NCBI GenBank assembly: GCA_039621445.1
Contig: CP154956.1
Span: forward strand, 14,682,166-14,746,165
Length of the DNA stretch: 64,000 nucleotides
From: Euglena gracilis
Taxonomy: Eukaryota; Euglenida; Euglenophyceae; Euglenales
Reading direction: 5' to 3'
Position 1 is the first letter of the stretch, and each line of letters starts with the position of its first letter. Below are positions 8,559 through 20,342 of this stretch, piece by piece. Under the pieces are notes generated by a model. That model worked only from the letters and a program-made list of their open reading frames with translations. It was not told where the DNA came from and did not search any database. The translations under genes and the position numbers were made by a program.

Positions 8559-8896
8559 CGAGGGAAACCTTTTCGTGCACGGAAAAAAAAACGGAGACAG
8601 CGGCACGGCGGGGGGGCCGAAAACCCTTCCCTTCTTCCCACCCATTTTCCCCACGCAAAAAAAAATCCCTCCCGCTCGGACCTCCCCCCCCCGGCCCCCC
8701 TCCAGCCCAGCCCCCCCCCCCCCCGGCGATTATGAGGTCGGCGGCAGCCTTCCCGCATCTGCTCCCCGGAAATTTCATAGTTTGTCCCGCGGTGATTATA
8801 AAGTCCGCGGCAGCCGGCCTCCCTCTGGCCTGCGCCCCAGCACGCCGGATGCCTCGCGTCCTTGCTCGCACCCGCAAACCCTTCTCCTCCCGGGGG

Positions 8897-9063
8897 AACA
8901 TACCTGGTTGGGTAGCGACTGTGATCACGCAGGCAGTCCTACTATCTGGCTGCTGCGACTTGCACTTCTCGCAGCGGCCGGGTAGTGCTGGTCCCCAATG
9001 GGGGCCAGCACACAGCTTAATTTTTGGTAGCGGTGGAGAGATGCGCTTGCGCGTCGACCCACC
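8897..9063 (+). ncRNA. U1: U1 snRNA, copy 5
   Basis: Body standard. The base before AACATACC is G instead of T, with CTCCTCCCGGGGG upstream. The 3' flank is CCTTTCATGGAAGC. Confidence 0.9.
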
Positions 9064-9246
9064 ATCCTTTCATGGAAGCAAAAAAAAAGAATAAAAACGA
9101 GATCAGTTCGACGCCGTCGGATGTGTCTGATCGGTCTTCTTTTTGTGCTTCTGTTGTTTTTTTTTTTTTTCCTTTTTGAGTTTTTGCCCCAGCGGCCAAA
9201 ACACGCAACATTCACCCACAAAGGACCCCAACCCCGAGGGCAACTC

Positions 9247-9446
9247 ATACCTTTTCGGCCTTCTCGGCTTTTGGCTAAGATCAAGTCTAGTATCTGTTCT
9301 TATCAGCTTAATTTCTGATATATCCAGCACTGCTGGATAAGAAATTAAACTAATTTCTTGTCGGGGGCCAGGGTTCCCCTCGTGCTTGCACGAGTCCTGC
9401 GCCGCGAGTCGCCCTGCTATTGCACTACCGGCAGGCGTGGCTCACC
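9247..9446 (+). ncRNA. U2: U2 snRNA, copy 5, likely pseudogene
   Basis: The 5' end is ATACCTTTTCGGCCTTCTCG followed by GCTTTTGGCTAAG, a partial duplication that lengthens the gene to 200 nt. The branch-site region reads GTCTAGTA instead of GTGTAGTA. The upstream GGCCCGGTCGG is lost. The only copy changed beside the branch-site helix. Confidence 0.75.
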
Positions 9447-9779
9447 CGAGGGAAACCTTTTCGTGCACGGAAAAAAAAACGGAGACAGCGGCACGGCGGG
9501 GGGGCCGAAAACCCTTCCCTTCTTCCCACCCATTTTCCCCACGCAAAAAAAAACCCCTCCCGCCGTCCCCCCCCCCCCCCTTGCCCCCCTCTGTCCCCGC
9601 CCCCCCCCCCCCGGCGATTATGAGGTCGGCGGCAGCCTTCCCGCATATGCTCCCCGGAAATTTCATTGTTTGTCCCGCGGTTATTATAAAGTCCGCGGCA
9701 GCCGGCCTCCCTCTGGCCTGCTTCAGCACGCCGGATGCCTCGCGTCCTTGCTTGCACCCGCAAACCCTTCTCCCGGGGT

Positions 9780-9946
9780 AACATACCTGGTTGGGTAGCG
9801 ACTGTGATCACGCAGGCAGTCCTACTATCTGGCTGCTGCGACTTGCACTTCTCGCAGCGGCCGGGTAGTGCTGGTCCCCAATGGGGGCCAGCACACAGCT
9901 TAATTTTTGGTAGCGGTGGAGAGATGCGCTTGCGCGTCGACCCACC
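9780..9946 (+). ncRNA. U1: U1 snRNA, copy 6
   Basis: Body standard. The putative PSE is damaged (GCTTCAGC in place of GCCCCAGC), so this copy may be poorly expressed. Confidence 0.9.
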
Positions 9947-10133
9947 ATCCTTTCATGGAAGCAAAAAAAATTAAAAACGAGTTCAGTCCCACGCCGTCGG
10001 AAGTGTCTGATCGGTCTTCTTTTTTGTGCTTCTGTTGTTGTTGTTTTTTTTTTTGGCCCGGTCGGAGTTTTTGCCCCAGCGGCCAAAACACGCAACATGC
10101 ACCCACGAAGGACCCCAACCCCGAGGGCAACTC

Positions 10134-10325
10134 ATACCTTCTCGGCCTTTTGGCTAAGATCAAGTGTAGTATCTGTTCTTATCAGCTTAATTTCTGATAT
10201 ATCCAGCACTGCTGGATAAGAAATTAAACTAATTTCTTGTCGGGGGCCAGGGTTCCCCTCGTGCTTGCACGAGTCCTGCGCCGCGAGTCGCCCTGCTATT
10301 GCACTACCGGCAGGCGTGGCTCACC
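10134..10325 (+). ncRNA. U2: U2 snRNA, copy 6
   Basis: Standard body, type A promoter. The 3' spacer is a mosaic: a type A A-run, then type B GAGATAGCGG and CGCAGAAAAAAAA. Confidence 0.95.
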
Positions 10326-10448
10326 CGAGGGAAACCTTTTCGTGCACGGAAAAAAAAACGGAGATAGCGGCACGGCGGGGGGGCCGAAAAACCCTGCCCT
10401 TCTTCCCACCCATTTTCCCCACGCAGAAAAAAAATCCCTCCCGCACGC

Positions 10449-10501
<53 letters not shown>

Positions 10502-10668
10502 CGATTATGAGGTCGGCGGCAGCCTTCCCGCATCTGCTCCCCGGAAATTTCATAGTTTGTCCCGCGGTGATTATAAAGTCCGCGGCAGCCGGCCTCCCTC
10601 TGGCTTGTGCCCCAGCACGCCGGATGCCTCGCGTCCTTGCTTGCACCCGCAAACCCTTCTCCCGGGGT

Positions 10669-10835
10669 AACATACCTGGTTGGGTAGCGACTGTGATCAC
10701 GCAGGCAGTCCTACTATCTGGCTGCTGCGACTTGCACTTCTCGCAGCGGCCGGGTAGTGCTGGTCCCCAATGGGGGCCAGCACACAGCTTAATTTTTGGT
10801 AGCGGTGGAGAGATGCGCTTGCGCGTCGACCCACC
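10669..10835 (+). ncRNA. U1: U1 snRNA, copy 7
   Basis: Standard body, preceded by the longest poly-C tract (50 C). The spacer to U2 lacks the segment from CGAGTTCAG to TGTCTGAT, giving the shortest unit (862 bp). Confidence 0.93.
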
Positions 10836-10998
10836 ATCCTTTCATTGAAGCAAAAAAAAAAAAAAAAAGAAAAAGTGTTCGGTCTTCTTTTTTGTGCTTC
10901 TGCTGTTGTTTTTTTTTTTGGGTCGGTCGGAGTTTTTGCCCCAGCGGCCAAAACACGCAACCTGCACCCACGAAGGACCCCAACCCCGAGGGCAACTC

Positions 10999-11190
10999 AT
11001 ACCTTCTCGGCCTTTTGGCTAAGATCAAGTGTAGTATCTGTTCTTATCAGCTTAATTTCTGATATATCCAGCACTGCTGGATAAGAAATTAAACTAATTT
11101 CTTGTCGGGGGCCAGGGTTCCCCTCGTGCTTGCACGAGTCCTGCGCCGCGAGTCGCCCTGCTATTGCACTACCGGCAGGCGTGGCTCACC
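10999..11190 (+). ncRNA. U2: U2 snRNA, copy 7
   Basis: Standard body. The promoter is type B (GGGTCGGTCGG, AACCTGCACCC) but the 3' flank is type A, so a subfamily switch lies within the gene. Confidence 0.95.
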
Positions 11191-11530
11191 CGAGGGAAAC
11201 CTTTTCGTGCACGGAAAAAAAAACGGAGACAGCGGCACGGCGGGGGGGCCGAAAACCCTTCCCTTCTTCCCACCCATTTTCCCCACGCAAAAAAAAATCC
11301 CTCCCGCACGCCCCCCCCCCCCCCCCCCCCCCCCCTCGCACCCAGCCCCCCCCCCCCCCCCGTCTATTATGAGGTCGGCGGCAGCCTTCCCGCATATGCT
11401 CCCCGGAAATTTCATAGTTTGTCCCGCGGGGATTATAAAGTCCGCGGCAGCCGGCCTCCCTCTGGCTTGTGCCCCAGCACGCCGGATGCCTCGCGTCCTT
11501 GCTTGCACCCGCAAACCCTTCTCCCGGGGT

Positions 11531-11697
11531 AACATACCTGGTTGGGTAGCGACTGTGATCACGCAGGCAGTCCTACTATCTGGCTGCTGCGACTTGCACT
11601 TCTCGCAGCGGCCGGGTAGTGCTGGTCCCCAATGGGGGCCAGCACACAGCTTAATTTTTGGTAGCGGTGGAGAGATGCGCTTGCGCGTCGACCCACC
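11531..11697 (+). ncRNA. U1: U1 snRNA, copy 8
   Basis: Type A upstream, type B downstream (GATCAGTTCCACGTCGG from about 11730). The first long B block begins here. Confidence 0.93.
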
Positions 11698-11881
11698 ATC
11701 CTTTCATTGAAGCAAAAAAAATTAAAAACGAGATCAGTTCCACGTCGGAAGTGTCTGATGGGTCTTTCTTTTTTTTGTGCTTCTGCTGTTGTTTTTTTTT
11801 TTGGGTCGGTCGGAGTTTTTGCCCCAGCGGCCAAAACACGCAACCTGCACCCACGAAGGACCCCAACCCCGAGGGCAACTC

Positions 11882-12073
11882 ATACCTTCTCGGCCTTTTG
11901 GCTAAGATCAAGTGTAGTATCTGTTCTTATCAGCTTAATTTCTGATATATCCAGCACTGCTGGATAAGAAATTAAACTAATTTCTTGTCGGGGGCCAGGG
12001 TTCCCCTCGTGCTTGCACGAGTCCTGCGCCGCGAGTCGCCCTGCTATTGCACTACCGGCAGGCGTGGCTCACC
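11882..12073 (+). ncRNA. U2: U2 snRNA, copy 8
   Basis: Standard body with a type B promoter and type B 3' flank (CATGCACGGGAAAGAAACGG). Confidence 0.95.
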
Positions 12074-12194
12074 CGAGGGAAACCTTTTCATGCACGGGAA
12101 AGAAACGGAGATAGCGGCACGGCGGGGGGGCCGAAAAACCCTGCCCTTCTTCCCACCCATTTTCCCCACGCAGAAAAAAAATCCCTCCCGCACG

Positions 12195-12244
<50 letters not shown>

Positions 12245-12411
12245 CGATTATGAGGTTGGCGGCAGCCTTCCCGCATATGCTCCCCGGAAATTTCATAGTT
12301 TGTCCCGCGGTGATTATAAAGTCCGCGGTAGCCGGCCTCCCTCTGGCCTGCGCCCCAGCACGCTGGATGCCTCGCCTCCTTGCTCGCACCCGCAAACCCT
12401 TCTCCTGGGGT

Positions 12412-12578
12412 AACATACCTGGTTGGGTAGCGACTGTGATCACGCAGGCAGTCCTACTATCTGGCTGCTGCGACTTGCACTTCTCGCAGCGGCCGGGTAG
12501 TGCTGGTCCCCAATGGGGGCCAGCACACAGCTTAATTTTTGGTAGCGGTGGAGAGATGCGCTTGCGCGTCGACCCACC
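12412..12578 (+). ncRNA. U1: U1 snRNA, copy 9
   Basis: Type B unit (TTCTCCTGGGG before the gene). A 48-C tract lies upstream. Confidence 0.93.
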
Positions 12579-12763
12579 ATCCTTTCATTGAAGCAAAAAA
12601 AATTAAAAACGAGATCAGTTCCACGTCGGAAGTGTCTGATGGGTCTTTCTTTTTTTTGTGCTTCTGCTGTTGTTTTTTTTTTTTGGGTCGGTCGGAGTTT
12701 TTGCCCCAGCGGCCAAAACACGCAACCTGCACCCACGAAGGACCCCAACCCCGAGGGCAACTC

Positions 12764-12955
12764 ATACCTTCTCGGCCTTTTGGCTAAGATCAAGTGTAGT
12801 ATCTGTTCTTATCAGCTTAATTTCTGATATATCCAGCACTGCTGGATAAGAAATTAAACTAATTTCTTGTCGGGGGCCAGGGTTCCCCTCGTGCTTGCAC
12901 GAGTCCTGCGCCGCGAGTCGCCCTGCTATTGCACTACCGGCAGGCGTGGCTCACC
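12764..12955 (+). ncRNA. U2: U2 snRNA, copy 9
   Basis: Type B, standard body. Confidence 0.95.
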
Positions 12956-13291
12956 CGAGGGAAACCTTTTCATGCACGGGAAAGAAACGGAGATAGCGGC
13001 ACGGCGGGGGGGCCGAAAACCCTGCCCTTCTTCCCACCCCTTTTCCCCACGCAGAAAAAAAATCCCTCCCCCACGCCCCCCCCCCCCCCCCGGCCCCCCT
13101 CCAGCCCAGCCCCCCCCCCCCCGGCGATTATGAGGTTGGCGGCAGCCTTCCCGCATATGCTCCCCGGAAATTTCATAGTTTGTCCCGCGGTGATTATAAA
13201 GTCCGCGGTAGCCGGCCTCCCTCTGGCCTGCGCCCCAGCACGCTGGATGCCTCGCCTCCTTGCTCGCACCCGCAAACCCTTCTCCTGGGGT

Positions 13292-13458
13292 AACATACCT
13301 GGTTGGGTAGCGACTGTGATCACGCAGGCAGTCCTACTATCTGGCTGCTGCGACTTGCACTTCTCGCAGCGGCCGGGTAGTGCTGGTCCCCAATGGGGGC
13401 CAGCACACAGCTTAATTTTTGGTAGCGGTGGAGAGATGCGCTTGCGCGTCGACCCACC
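13292..13458 (+). ncRNA. U1: U1 snRNA, copy 10
   Basis: Type B. The spacer upstream is split by GGCCCCCCTCCAGCCCAGCC. Confidence 0.93.
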
Positions 13459-13642
13459 ATCCTTTCATTGAAGCAAAAAAAATTAAAAACGAGATCAGTT
13501 CCACGTCGGAAGTGTCTGATGGGTCTTTTTTTTTTTTGTGCTTCTGCTGTTGTTTTTTTTTTTGGGTCGGTCGGAGTTTTTGCCCCAGCGGCCAAAACAC
13601 GCAACCTGCACCCACGAAGGACCCCAACCCCGAGGGCAACTC

Positions 13643-13834
13643 ATACCTTCTCGGCCTTTTGGCTAAGATCAAGTGTAGTATCTGTTCTTATCAGCTTAAT
13701 TTCTGATATATCCAGCACTGCTGGATAAGAAATTAAACTAATTTCTTGTCGGGGGCCAGGGTTCCCCTCGTGCTTGCACGAGTCCTGCGCCGCGAGTCGC
13801 CCTGCTATTGCACTACCGGCAGGCGTGGCTCACC
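13643..13834 (+). ncRNA. U2: U2 snRNA, copy 10
   Basis: Type B, with a longer T run in the promoter. Confidence 0.95.
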
Positions 13835-14168
13835 CGAGGGAAACCTTTTCATGCACGGGAAAGAAACGGAGATAGCGGCACGGCGGGGGGGCCGAAAAAC
13901 CCTGCCCTTCTTCCCACCCATTTTCCCCACGCAGAAAAAAAATCCCTCCCGCACGCCCCCCCCCCCCACCGGCCCCCCTCCAGCCCAGCCCCCCCCCCCG
14001 GCGATTATGAGGTTGGCGGCAGCCTTCCCGCATATGCTCCCCGGAAATTTCATAGTTTGTCCCGCGGTGATTATAAAGTCCGCGGTAGCCGGCCTCCCTC
14101 TGGCCTGCGCCCCAGCACGCTGGATGCCTCGCCTCCTTGCTCGCACCCGCAAACCCTTCTCCTGGGGT

Positions 14169-14335
14169 AACATACCTGGTTGGGTAGCGACTGTGATCAC
14201 GCAGGCAGTCCTACTATCTGGCTGCTGCGACTTGCACTTCTCGCAGCGGCCGGGTAGTGCTGGTCCCCAATGGGGGCCAGCACACAGCTTAATTTTTGGT
14301 AGCGGTGGAGAGATGCGCTTGCGCGTCGACCCACC
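14169..14335 (+). ncRNA. U1: U1 snRNA, copy 11
   Basis: Type B, standard body. Confidence 0.93.
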
Positions 14336-14519
14336 ATCCTTTCATTGAAGCAAAAAAAATTAAAAACGAGATCAGTTCCACGTCGGAAGTGTCTGATGGG
14401 TCTTTCTTTTTTTGGTGCGTCTGCTGTTGTTGTTTTTTTTGGGTCGGTCGGAGTTTTTGCCCCAGCGGCCAAAACACGCAACCTGCACCCACGAAGGACC
14501 CCAACCCCGAGGGCAACTC

Positions 14520-14711
14520 ATACCTTCTCGGCCTTTTGGCTAAGATCAAGTGTAGTATCTGTTCTTATCAGCTTAATTTCTGATATATCCAGCACTGCTG
14601 GATAAGAAATTAAACTAATTTCTTGTCGGGGGCCAGGGTTCCCCTCGTGCTTGCACGAGTCCTGCGCCGCGAGTCGCCCTGCTATTGCACTACCGGCAGG
14701 CGTGGCTCACC
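14520..14711 (+). ncRNA. U2: U2 snRNA, copy 11
   Basis: Type B. The T-rich tract has GGTGCGTCTGCTGTTGTTG instead of GTGCTTCTGCTG. Confidence 0.95.
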
Positions 14712-15048
14712 CGAGGGAAACCTTTTCATGCACGGGAAAGAAACGGAGATAGCGGCACGGCGGGGGGGCCGAAAAACCCTGCCCTTCTTCCCACCCATTT
14801 TCCCCACCCAAAAAAAAAACCCCTCCCCCACGCCCCCCCCCCCCCCCCGCCCCCCCTCCCGCCCCGCCCCCCCCCCCCCGGCGATTATGAGGTTGGCGGC
14901 AGCCTTCCCGCATATGCTCCCCGGAAATTTCATAGTTTGTCCCGCGGTGATTATAAAGTCCGCGGTAGCCGGCCTCCCTCTGGCCTGCGCCCCAGCACGC
15001 TGGATGCCTCGCCTCCTTGCTCGCACCCGCAAACCCTTCTCCTGGGGT

Positions 15049-15215
15049 AACATACCTGGTTGGGTAGCGACTGTGATCACGCAGGCAGTCCTACTATCTG
15101 GCTGCTGCGACTTGCACTTCTCGCAGCGGCCGGGTAGTGCTGGTCCCCAATGGGGGCCAGCACACAGCTTAATTTTTGGTAGCGGTGGAGAGATGCGCTT
15201 GCGCGTCGACCCACC
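15049..15215 (+). ncRNA. U1: U1 snRNA, copy 12
   Basis: Type B. The upstream spacer carries CCCACCCAAAAAAAAACCCC in place of the usual CCCACGCAG. Confidence 0.93.
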
Positions 15216-15399
15216 ATCCTTTCATTGAAGCAAAAAAAATTAAAAACGAGATCAGTTCCACGTCGGAAGTGTCTGATGGGTCTTTCTTTTTTTTGTGCTT
15301 CTGCTGTTGTTTTTTTTTTTGGGTCGGTCGGAGTTTTTGCCCCAGCGGCCAAAACACGCAACCTGCACCCACGAAGGACCCCAACCCCGAGGGCAACTC

Positions 15400-15591
15400 A
15401 TACCTTCTCGGCCTTTTGGCTAAGATCAAGTGTAGTATCTGTTCTTATCAGCTTAATTTCTGATATATCCAGCACTGCTGGATAAGAAATTAAACTAATT
15501 TCTTGTCGGGGGCCAGGGTTCCCCTCGTGCTTGCACGAGTCCTGCGCCGCGAGTCGCCCTGCTATTGCACTACCGGCAGGCGTGGCTCACC
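15400..15591 (+). ncRNA. U2: U2 snRNA, copy 12
   Basis: Type B, standard body. Confidence 0.95.
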
Positions 15592-15930
15592 CGAGGGAAA
15601 CCTTTTCATGCACGGGAAAGAAACGGAGATAGCGGCACGGCGGGGGGGCCGAAAAACCCTGCCCTTCTTCCCACCCATTTTCCCCACGCAGAAAAAAAAT
15701 CCCTCCCGCACGCACCCCCCCCCCACCGGCCCCCCTCCAGCCCAGCCCCCCCCCCCCCCCTGGCGATTATGAGGTTGGCGGCAGCCTTCCCGCATATGCT
15801 CCCCGGAAATTTCATAGTTTGTCCCGCGGTGATTATAAAGTCCGCGGTAGCCGGCCTCCCTCTGGCCTGCGCCCCAGCACGCTGGATGCCTCGCCTCCTT
15901 GCTCGCACCCGCAAACCCTTCTCCTGGGGT

Positions 15931-16097
15931 AACATACCTGGTTGGGTAGCGACTGTGATCACGCAGGCAGTCCTACTATCTGGCTGCTGCGACTTGCACT
16001 TCTCGCAGCGGCCGGGTAGTGCTGGTCCCCAATGGGGGCCAGCACACAGCTTAATTTTTGGTAGCGGTGGAGAGATGCGCTTGCGCGTCGACCCACC
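15931..16097 (+). ncRNA. U1: U1 snRNA, copy 13
   Basis: Type B. The poly-C tract ends in CCCTGGCGATT rather than CCCGGCGATT. Confidence 0.93.
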
Positions 16098-16281
16098 ATC
16101 CTTTCATTGAAGCAAAAAAAATTAAAAACGAGATCAGTTCCACGTCGGAAGTGTCTGATGGGTCTTTCTTTTTTTTGTGCTTCTGCTGTTGTTTTTTTTT
16201 TTGGGTCGGTCGGAGTTTTTGCCCCAGCGGCCAAAACACGCAACCTGCACCCACGAAGGACCCCAACCCCGAGGGCAACTC

Positions 16282-16473
16282 ATACCTTCTCGGCCTTTTG
16301 GCTAAGATCAAGTGTAGTATCTGTTCTTATCAGCTTAATTTCTGATATATCCAGCACTGCTGGATAAGAAATTAAACTAATTTCTTGTCGGGGGCCAGGG
16401 TTCCCCTCGTGCTTGCACGAGTCCTGCGCCGCGAGTCGCCCTGCTATTGCACTACCGGCAGGCGTGGCTCACC
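16282..16473 (+). ncRNA. U2: U2 snRNA, copy 13
   Basis: Type B, standard body. GAAACAAAG follows in the spacer instead of GAAACGGAG. Confidence 0.95.
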
Positions 16474-16810
16474 CGAGGGAAACCTTTTCATGCACGGGAA
16501 AGAAACAAAGATAGCGGCACGGCGGGGGGGCCGAAAAACCCTGCCCTTCTTCCCTCCCTTTTTCCCCACGCAGAAAAAAAATCCCTCCCGCCCCCCCCCC
16601 CCCCCCCCCCGGCCCCCCCCCCGCCCACCCCCCCCCCCCCCGGCGATTATGAGGTTGGCGGCAGCCTTCCCGCATATGCTCCCCGGAAATTTCATAGTTT
16701 GTCCCGCGGTGATTATAAAGTCCGCGGTAGCCGGCCTCCCTCTGGCCTGCGCCCCAGCACGCTGGATGCCTCGCCTCCTTGCTCGCACCCGCAAACCCTT
16801 CTCCTGGGGT

Positions 16811-16977
16811 AACATACCTGGTTGGGTAGCGACTGTGATCACGCAGGCAGTCCTACTATCTGGCTGCTGCGACTTGCACTTCTCGCAGCGGCCGGGTAGT
16901 GCTGGTCCCCAATGGGGGCCAGCACACAGCTTAATTTTTGGTAGCGGTGGAGAGATGCGCTTGCGCGTCGACCCACC
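16811..16977 (+). ncRNA. U1: U1 snRNA, copy 14
   Basis: Type B upstream, 3' flank CCTTTCATGGAAGC. Confidence 0.93.
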
Positions 16978-17160
16978 ATCCTTTCATGGAAGCAAAAAAA
17001 ATTAAAAACGAGATCAGTTCCACGTCGGAAGTGTCTGATGGGTCTTTCTTTTTTTTGTGCTTCTGCTGTTGTTTTTTTTTTGGGTCGGTCGGAGTTTTTG
17101 CCCCAGCGGCCAAAACACGCAACCTGCACCCACGAAGGACCCCAACCCCGAGGGCAACTC

Positions 17161-17352
17161 ATACCTTCTCGGCCTTTTGGCTAAGATCAAGTGTAGTATC
17201 TGTTCTTATCAGCTTAATTTCTGATATATCCAGCACTGCTGGATAAGAAATTAAACTAATTTCTTGTCGGGGGCCAGGGTTCCCCTCGTGCTTGCACGAG
17301 TCCTGCGCCGCGAGTCGCCCTGCTATTGCACTACCGGCAGGCGTGGCTCACC
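17161..17352 (+). ncRNA. U2: U2 snRNA, copy 14
   Basis: Type B promoter but type A-like 3' flank (CGTGCACGG, then a diverged GGGAGTCGGCGGCGCGG). The first B block ends within this gene. Confidence 0.95.
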
Positions 17353-17690
17353 CGAGGGAAACCTTTTCGTGCACGGAAAAAAAAAGGGAGTCGGCGGCGC
17401 GGCGGGGGGGGGGGGCCGAAAAACCCTTCCCTTCTTCCCACCCATTTCCCCCACGCAAAAAAAAATTCCCTCCCGCACGCACCCCCCCCCCCGGCCCCCC
17501 CCCAGCCCAGCCCCCCCCCCCGGCGATTATGAGGTCGGCGGCAGCCTTCCCGCATATGCTCCCCGGAAATTTCATAGTTTGTCCCGCGGGGATTATAAAG
17601 TCCGCGGCAGCCGGCCTCCCTCTGGCTTGTGCCCCAGCACGCCGGATGCCTCGCGTCCTTGCTTGCACCCGCAAACCCTTCTCCCGGGGT

Positions 17691-17857
17691 AACATACCTG
17701 GTTGGGTAGCGACTGTGATCACGCAGGCAGTCCTACTATCTGGCTGCTGCGACTTGCACTTCTCGCAGCGGCCGGGTAGTGCTGGTCCCCAATGGGGGCC
17801 AGCACACAGCTTAATTTTTGGTAGCGGTGGAGAGATGCGCTTGCGCGTCGACCCAAA
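17691..17857 (+). ncRNA. U1: U1 snRNA, copy 15, altered terminal stem
   Basis: Type A. The 3' end reads GACCCAAAATCCC instead of GACCCACCATCCC, which breaks the outer stem of the last stem-loop. The flank is CTTACATT followed by an A run. Confidence 0.85.
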
Positions 17858-18044
17858 ATCCCTTACATTAAAAAAAAAAAAAAAAAAAACGAGTTCAGTC
17901 CCACGCCGTCGGAAGTGTCTGATCGGTCTTCTTTTTTGTGCTTCTGTTGTTGTTGTTTTTTTTTTGGCCCGGTCGGAGTTTTTGCCCCAGCGGCCAAAAC
18001 ACGCAACATGCACCCACGAAGGACCCCAACCCCGAGGGCAACTC

Positions 18045-18236
18045 ATACCTTCTCGGCCTTTTGGCTAAGATCAAGTGTAGTATCTGTTCTTATCAGCTTA
18101 ATTTCTGATATATCCAGCACTGCTGGATAAGAAATTAAACTAATTTCTTGTCGGGGGCCAGGGTTCCCCTCGTGCTTGCACGAGTCCTGCGCCGCGAGTC
18201 GCCCTGCTATTGCACTACCGGCAGGCGTGGCTCACC
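18045..18236 (+). ncRNA. U2: U2 snRNA, copy 15
   Basis: Type A, standard body. Confidence 0.95.
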
Positions 18237-18574
18237 CGAGGGAAACCTTTTCGTGCACGGAAAAAAAAACGGAGACAGCGGCACGGCGGGGGGGCCGAAA
18301 ACCCTTCCCTTCTTCCCCCCCATCCCCCCCACGAAAAAAAAAAATTCCCCCCCGCACGCCCCCCCCCCCCCCCCGGCCCCCCCCCAGCCCAGCCCCCCCC
18401 CCCCGGCGATTATGAGGTCGGCGGCAGCCTTCCCGCATATGCTCCCCGGAAATTTCATAGTTTGTCCCGCGGGGATTATAAAGTCCGCGGCAGCCGGCCT
18501 CCCTCTGGCTTGTGCCCCAGCACGCCGGATGCCTCGCGTCCTTGCTTGCACCCGCAAACCCTTCTCCCGGGGTA

Positions 18575-18741
18575 AACATACCTGGTTGGGTAGCGACTGT
18601 GATCACGCAGGCAGTCCTACTATCTGGCTGCTGCGACTTGCACTTCTCGCAGCGGCCGGGTAGTGCTGGTCCCCAATGGGGGCCAGCACACAGCTTAATT
18701 TTTGGTAGCGGTGGAGAGATGCGCTTGCGCGTCGACCCACC
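18575..18741 (+). ncRNA. U1: U1 snRNA, copy 16
   Basis: Standard body. One extra A directly before the gene (GGTAAACATACC). Confidence 0.92.
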
Positions 18742-18930
18742 ATCCCTTTCATTGAAGCAAAAAAAAAAAAAAAACGAGTTCAGTCCCACGCCGTCGGAAG
18801 TGTCTGATCGGTCTTCTTTTTTGTGCTTCTGTTGTTGTTGTTTTTTTTTTTGGCCCGGTCGGAGTTTTTGCCCCAGCGGCCAAAACACGCAACATGCACC
18901 CACGAAGGACCCCAACCCCGAGGGCAACTC

Positions 18931-19122
18931 ATACCTTCTCGGCCTTTTGGCTAAGATCAAGTGTAGTATCTGTTCTTATCAGCTTAATTTCTGATATATC
19001 CAGCACTGCTGGATAAGAAATTAAACTAATTTCTTGTCGGGGGCCAGGGTTCCCCTCGTGCTTGCACGAGTCCTGCGCCGCGAGTCGCCCTGCTATTGCA
19101 CTACCGGCAGGCGTGGCTCACC
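18931..19122 (+). ncRNA. U2: U2 snRNA, copy 16
   Basis: Type A, standard body. Confidence 0.95.
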
Positions 19123-19459
19123 CGAGGGAAACCTTTTCGTGCACGGAAAAAAAAACGGAGACAGCGGCACGGCGGGGGGGCCGAAAACCCTTCCCTTCTT
19201 CCCACCCATTTTCCCCACGCAAAAAAAAATCCCTCCCGCACGCCCCCCCCCCCCCCCGGCCCCCCTCCAGCCCAGCCCCCCCCCCCCCCCGGCGATTATG
19301 AGGTCGGCGGCAGCCTTCCCGCATATGCTCCCCGGAAATTTCATAGTTTGTCCCGCGGGGATTATAAAGTCCGCGGCAGCCGGCCTCCCTCTGGCTTGTG
19401 CCCCAGCACGCCGGATGCCTCGCGTCCTTGCTTGCACCCGCAAACCCTTCTCCCGGGGT

Positions 19460-19626
19460 AACATACCTGGTTGGGTAGCGACTGTGATCACGCAGGCAGT
19501 CCTACTATCTGGCTGCTGCGACTTGCACTTCTCGCAGCGGCCGGGTAGTGCTGGTCCCCAATGGGGGCCAGCACACAGCTTAATTTTTGGTAGCGGTGGA
19601 GAGATGCGCTTGCGCGTCGACCCACC
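19460..19626 (+). ncRNA. U1: U1 snRNA, copy 17
   Basis: Type A upstream. The downstream spacer belongs to a third variant (AAGAATAAAAACGAGATCAG, TTCGACGCCGTCGGATG). Confidence 0.93.
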
Positions 19627-19809
19627 ATCCTTTCATGGAAGCAAAAAAAAAGAATAAAAACGAGATCAGTTCGACGCCGTCGGATGTGTCTGATCGGTCT
19701 TCTTTTTGTGCTTCTGTTGTTTTTTTTTTTGGCCCGGTCGGAGTTTTTGCCCCAGCGGCCAAAACACGCAACATGCACCCACAAAGGACCCCAACCCCGA
19801 GGGCAACTC

Positions 19810-20001
19810 ATACCTTCTCGGCCTTTTGGCTAAGATCAAGTGTAGTATCTGTTCTTATCAGCTTAATTTCTGATATATCCAGCACTGCTGGATAAGAAAT
19901 TAAACTAATTTCTTGTCGGGGGCCAGGGTTCCCCTCGTGCTTGCACGAGTCCTGCGCCGCGAGTCGCCCTGCTATTGCACTACCGGCAGGCGTGGCTCAC
20001 C
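19810..20001 (+). ncRNA. U2: U2 snRNA, copy 17
   Basis: Standard body. The promoter has CACCCACAAAGG (third variant). Confidence 0.95.
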
Positions 20002-20342
20002 CGAGGGAAACCTTTTCGTGCACGGGAAAAAAAATGGAGACAGCGGCACGGCGGGGGGGGGGGGCCGAAAAACCCTTCCCTTCTTCCCACCCATTTCCCC
20101 CACGCAAAAAAAAATTCCCTCCCGGACGCCCCCCCCCCCCCGGCCCCCCTCCAGCCCAGCCCCCCCCCCCCCCGGCGATTATGAGGTCGGCGGCAGCCTT
20201 CCCGCATCTGCTCCCCGGAAATTTCATAGTTTGTCCCGCGGTGATTATAAAGTCCGCGGCAGCCGGCCTCCCTCTGGCCTGCGCCCCAGCACGCCGGATG
20301 CCTCGCGTCCTTGCTCGCACCCGCAAACCCGTCTCCCGGGGT

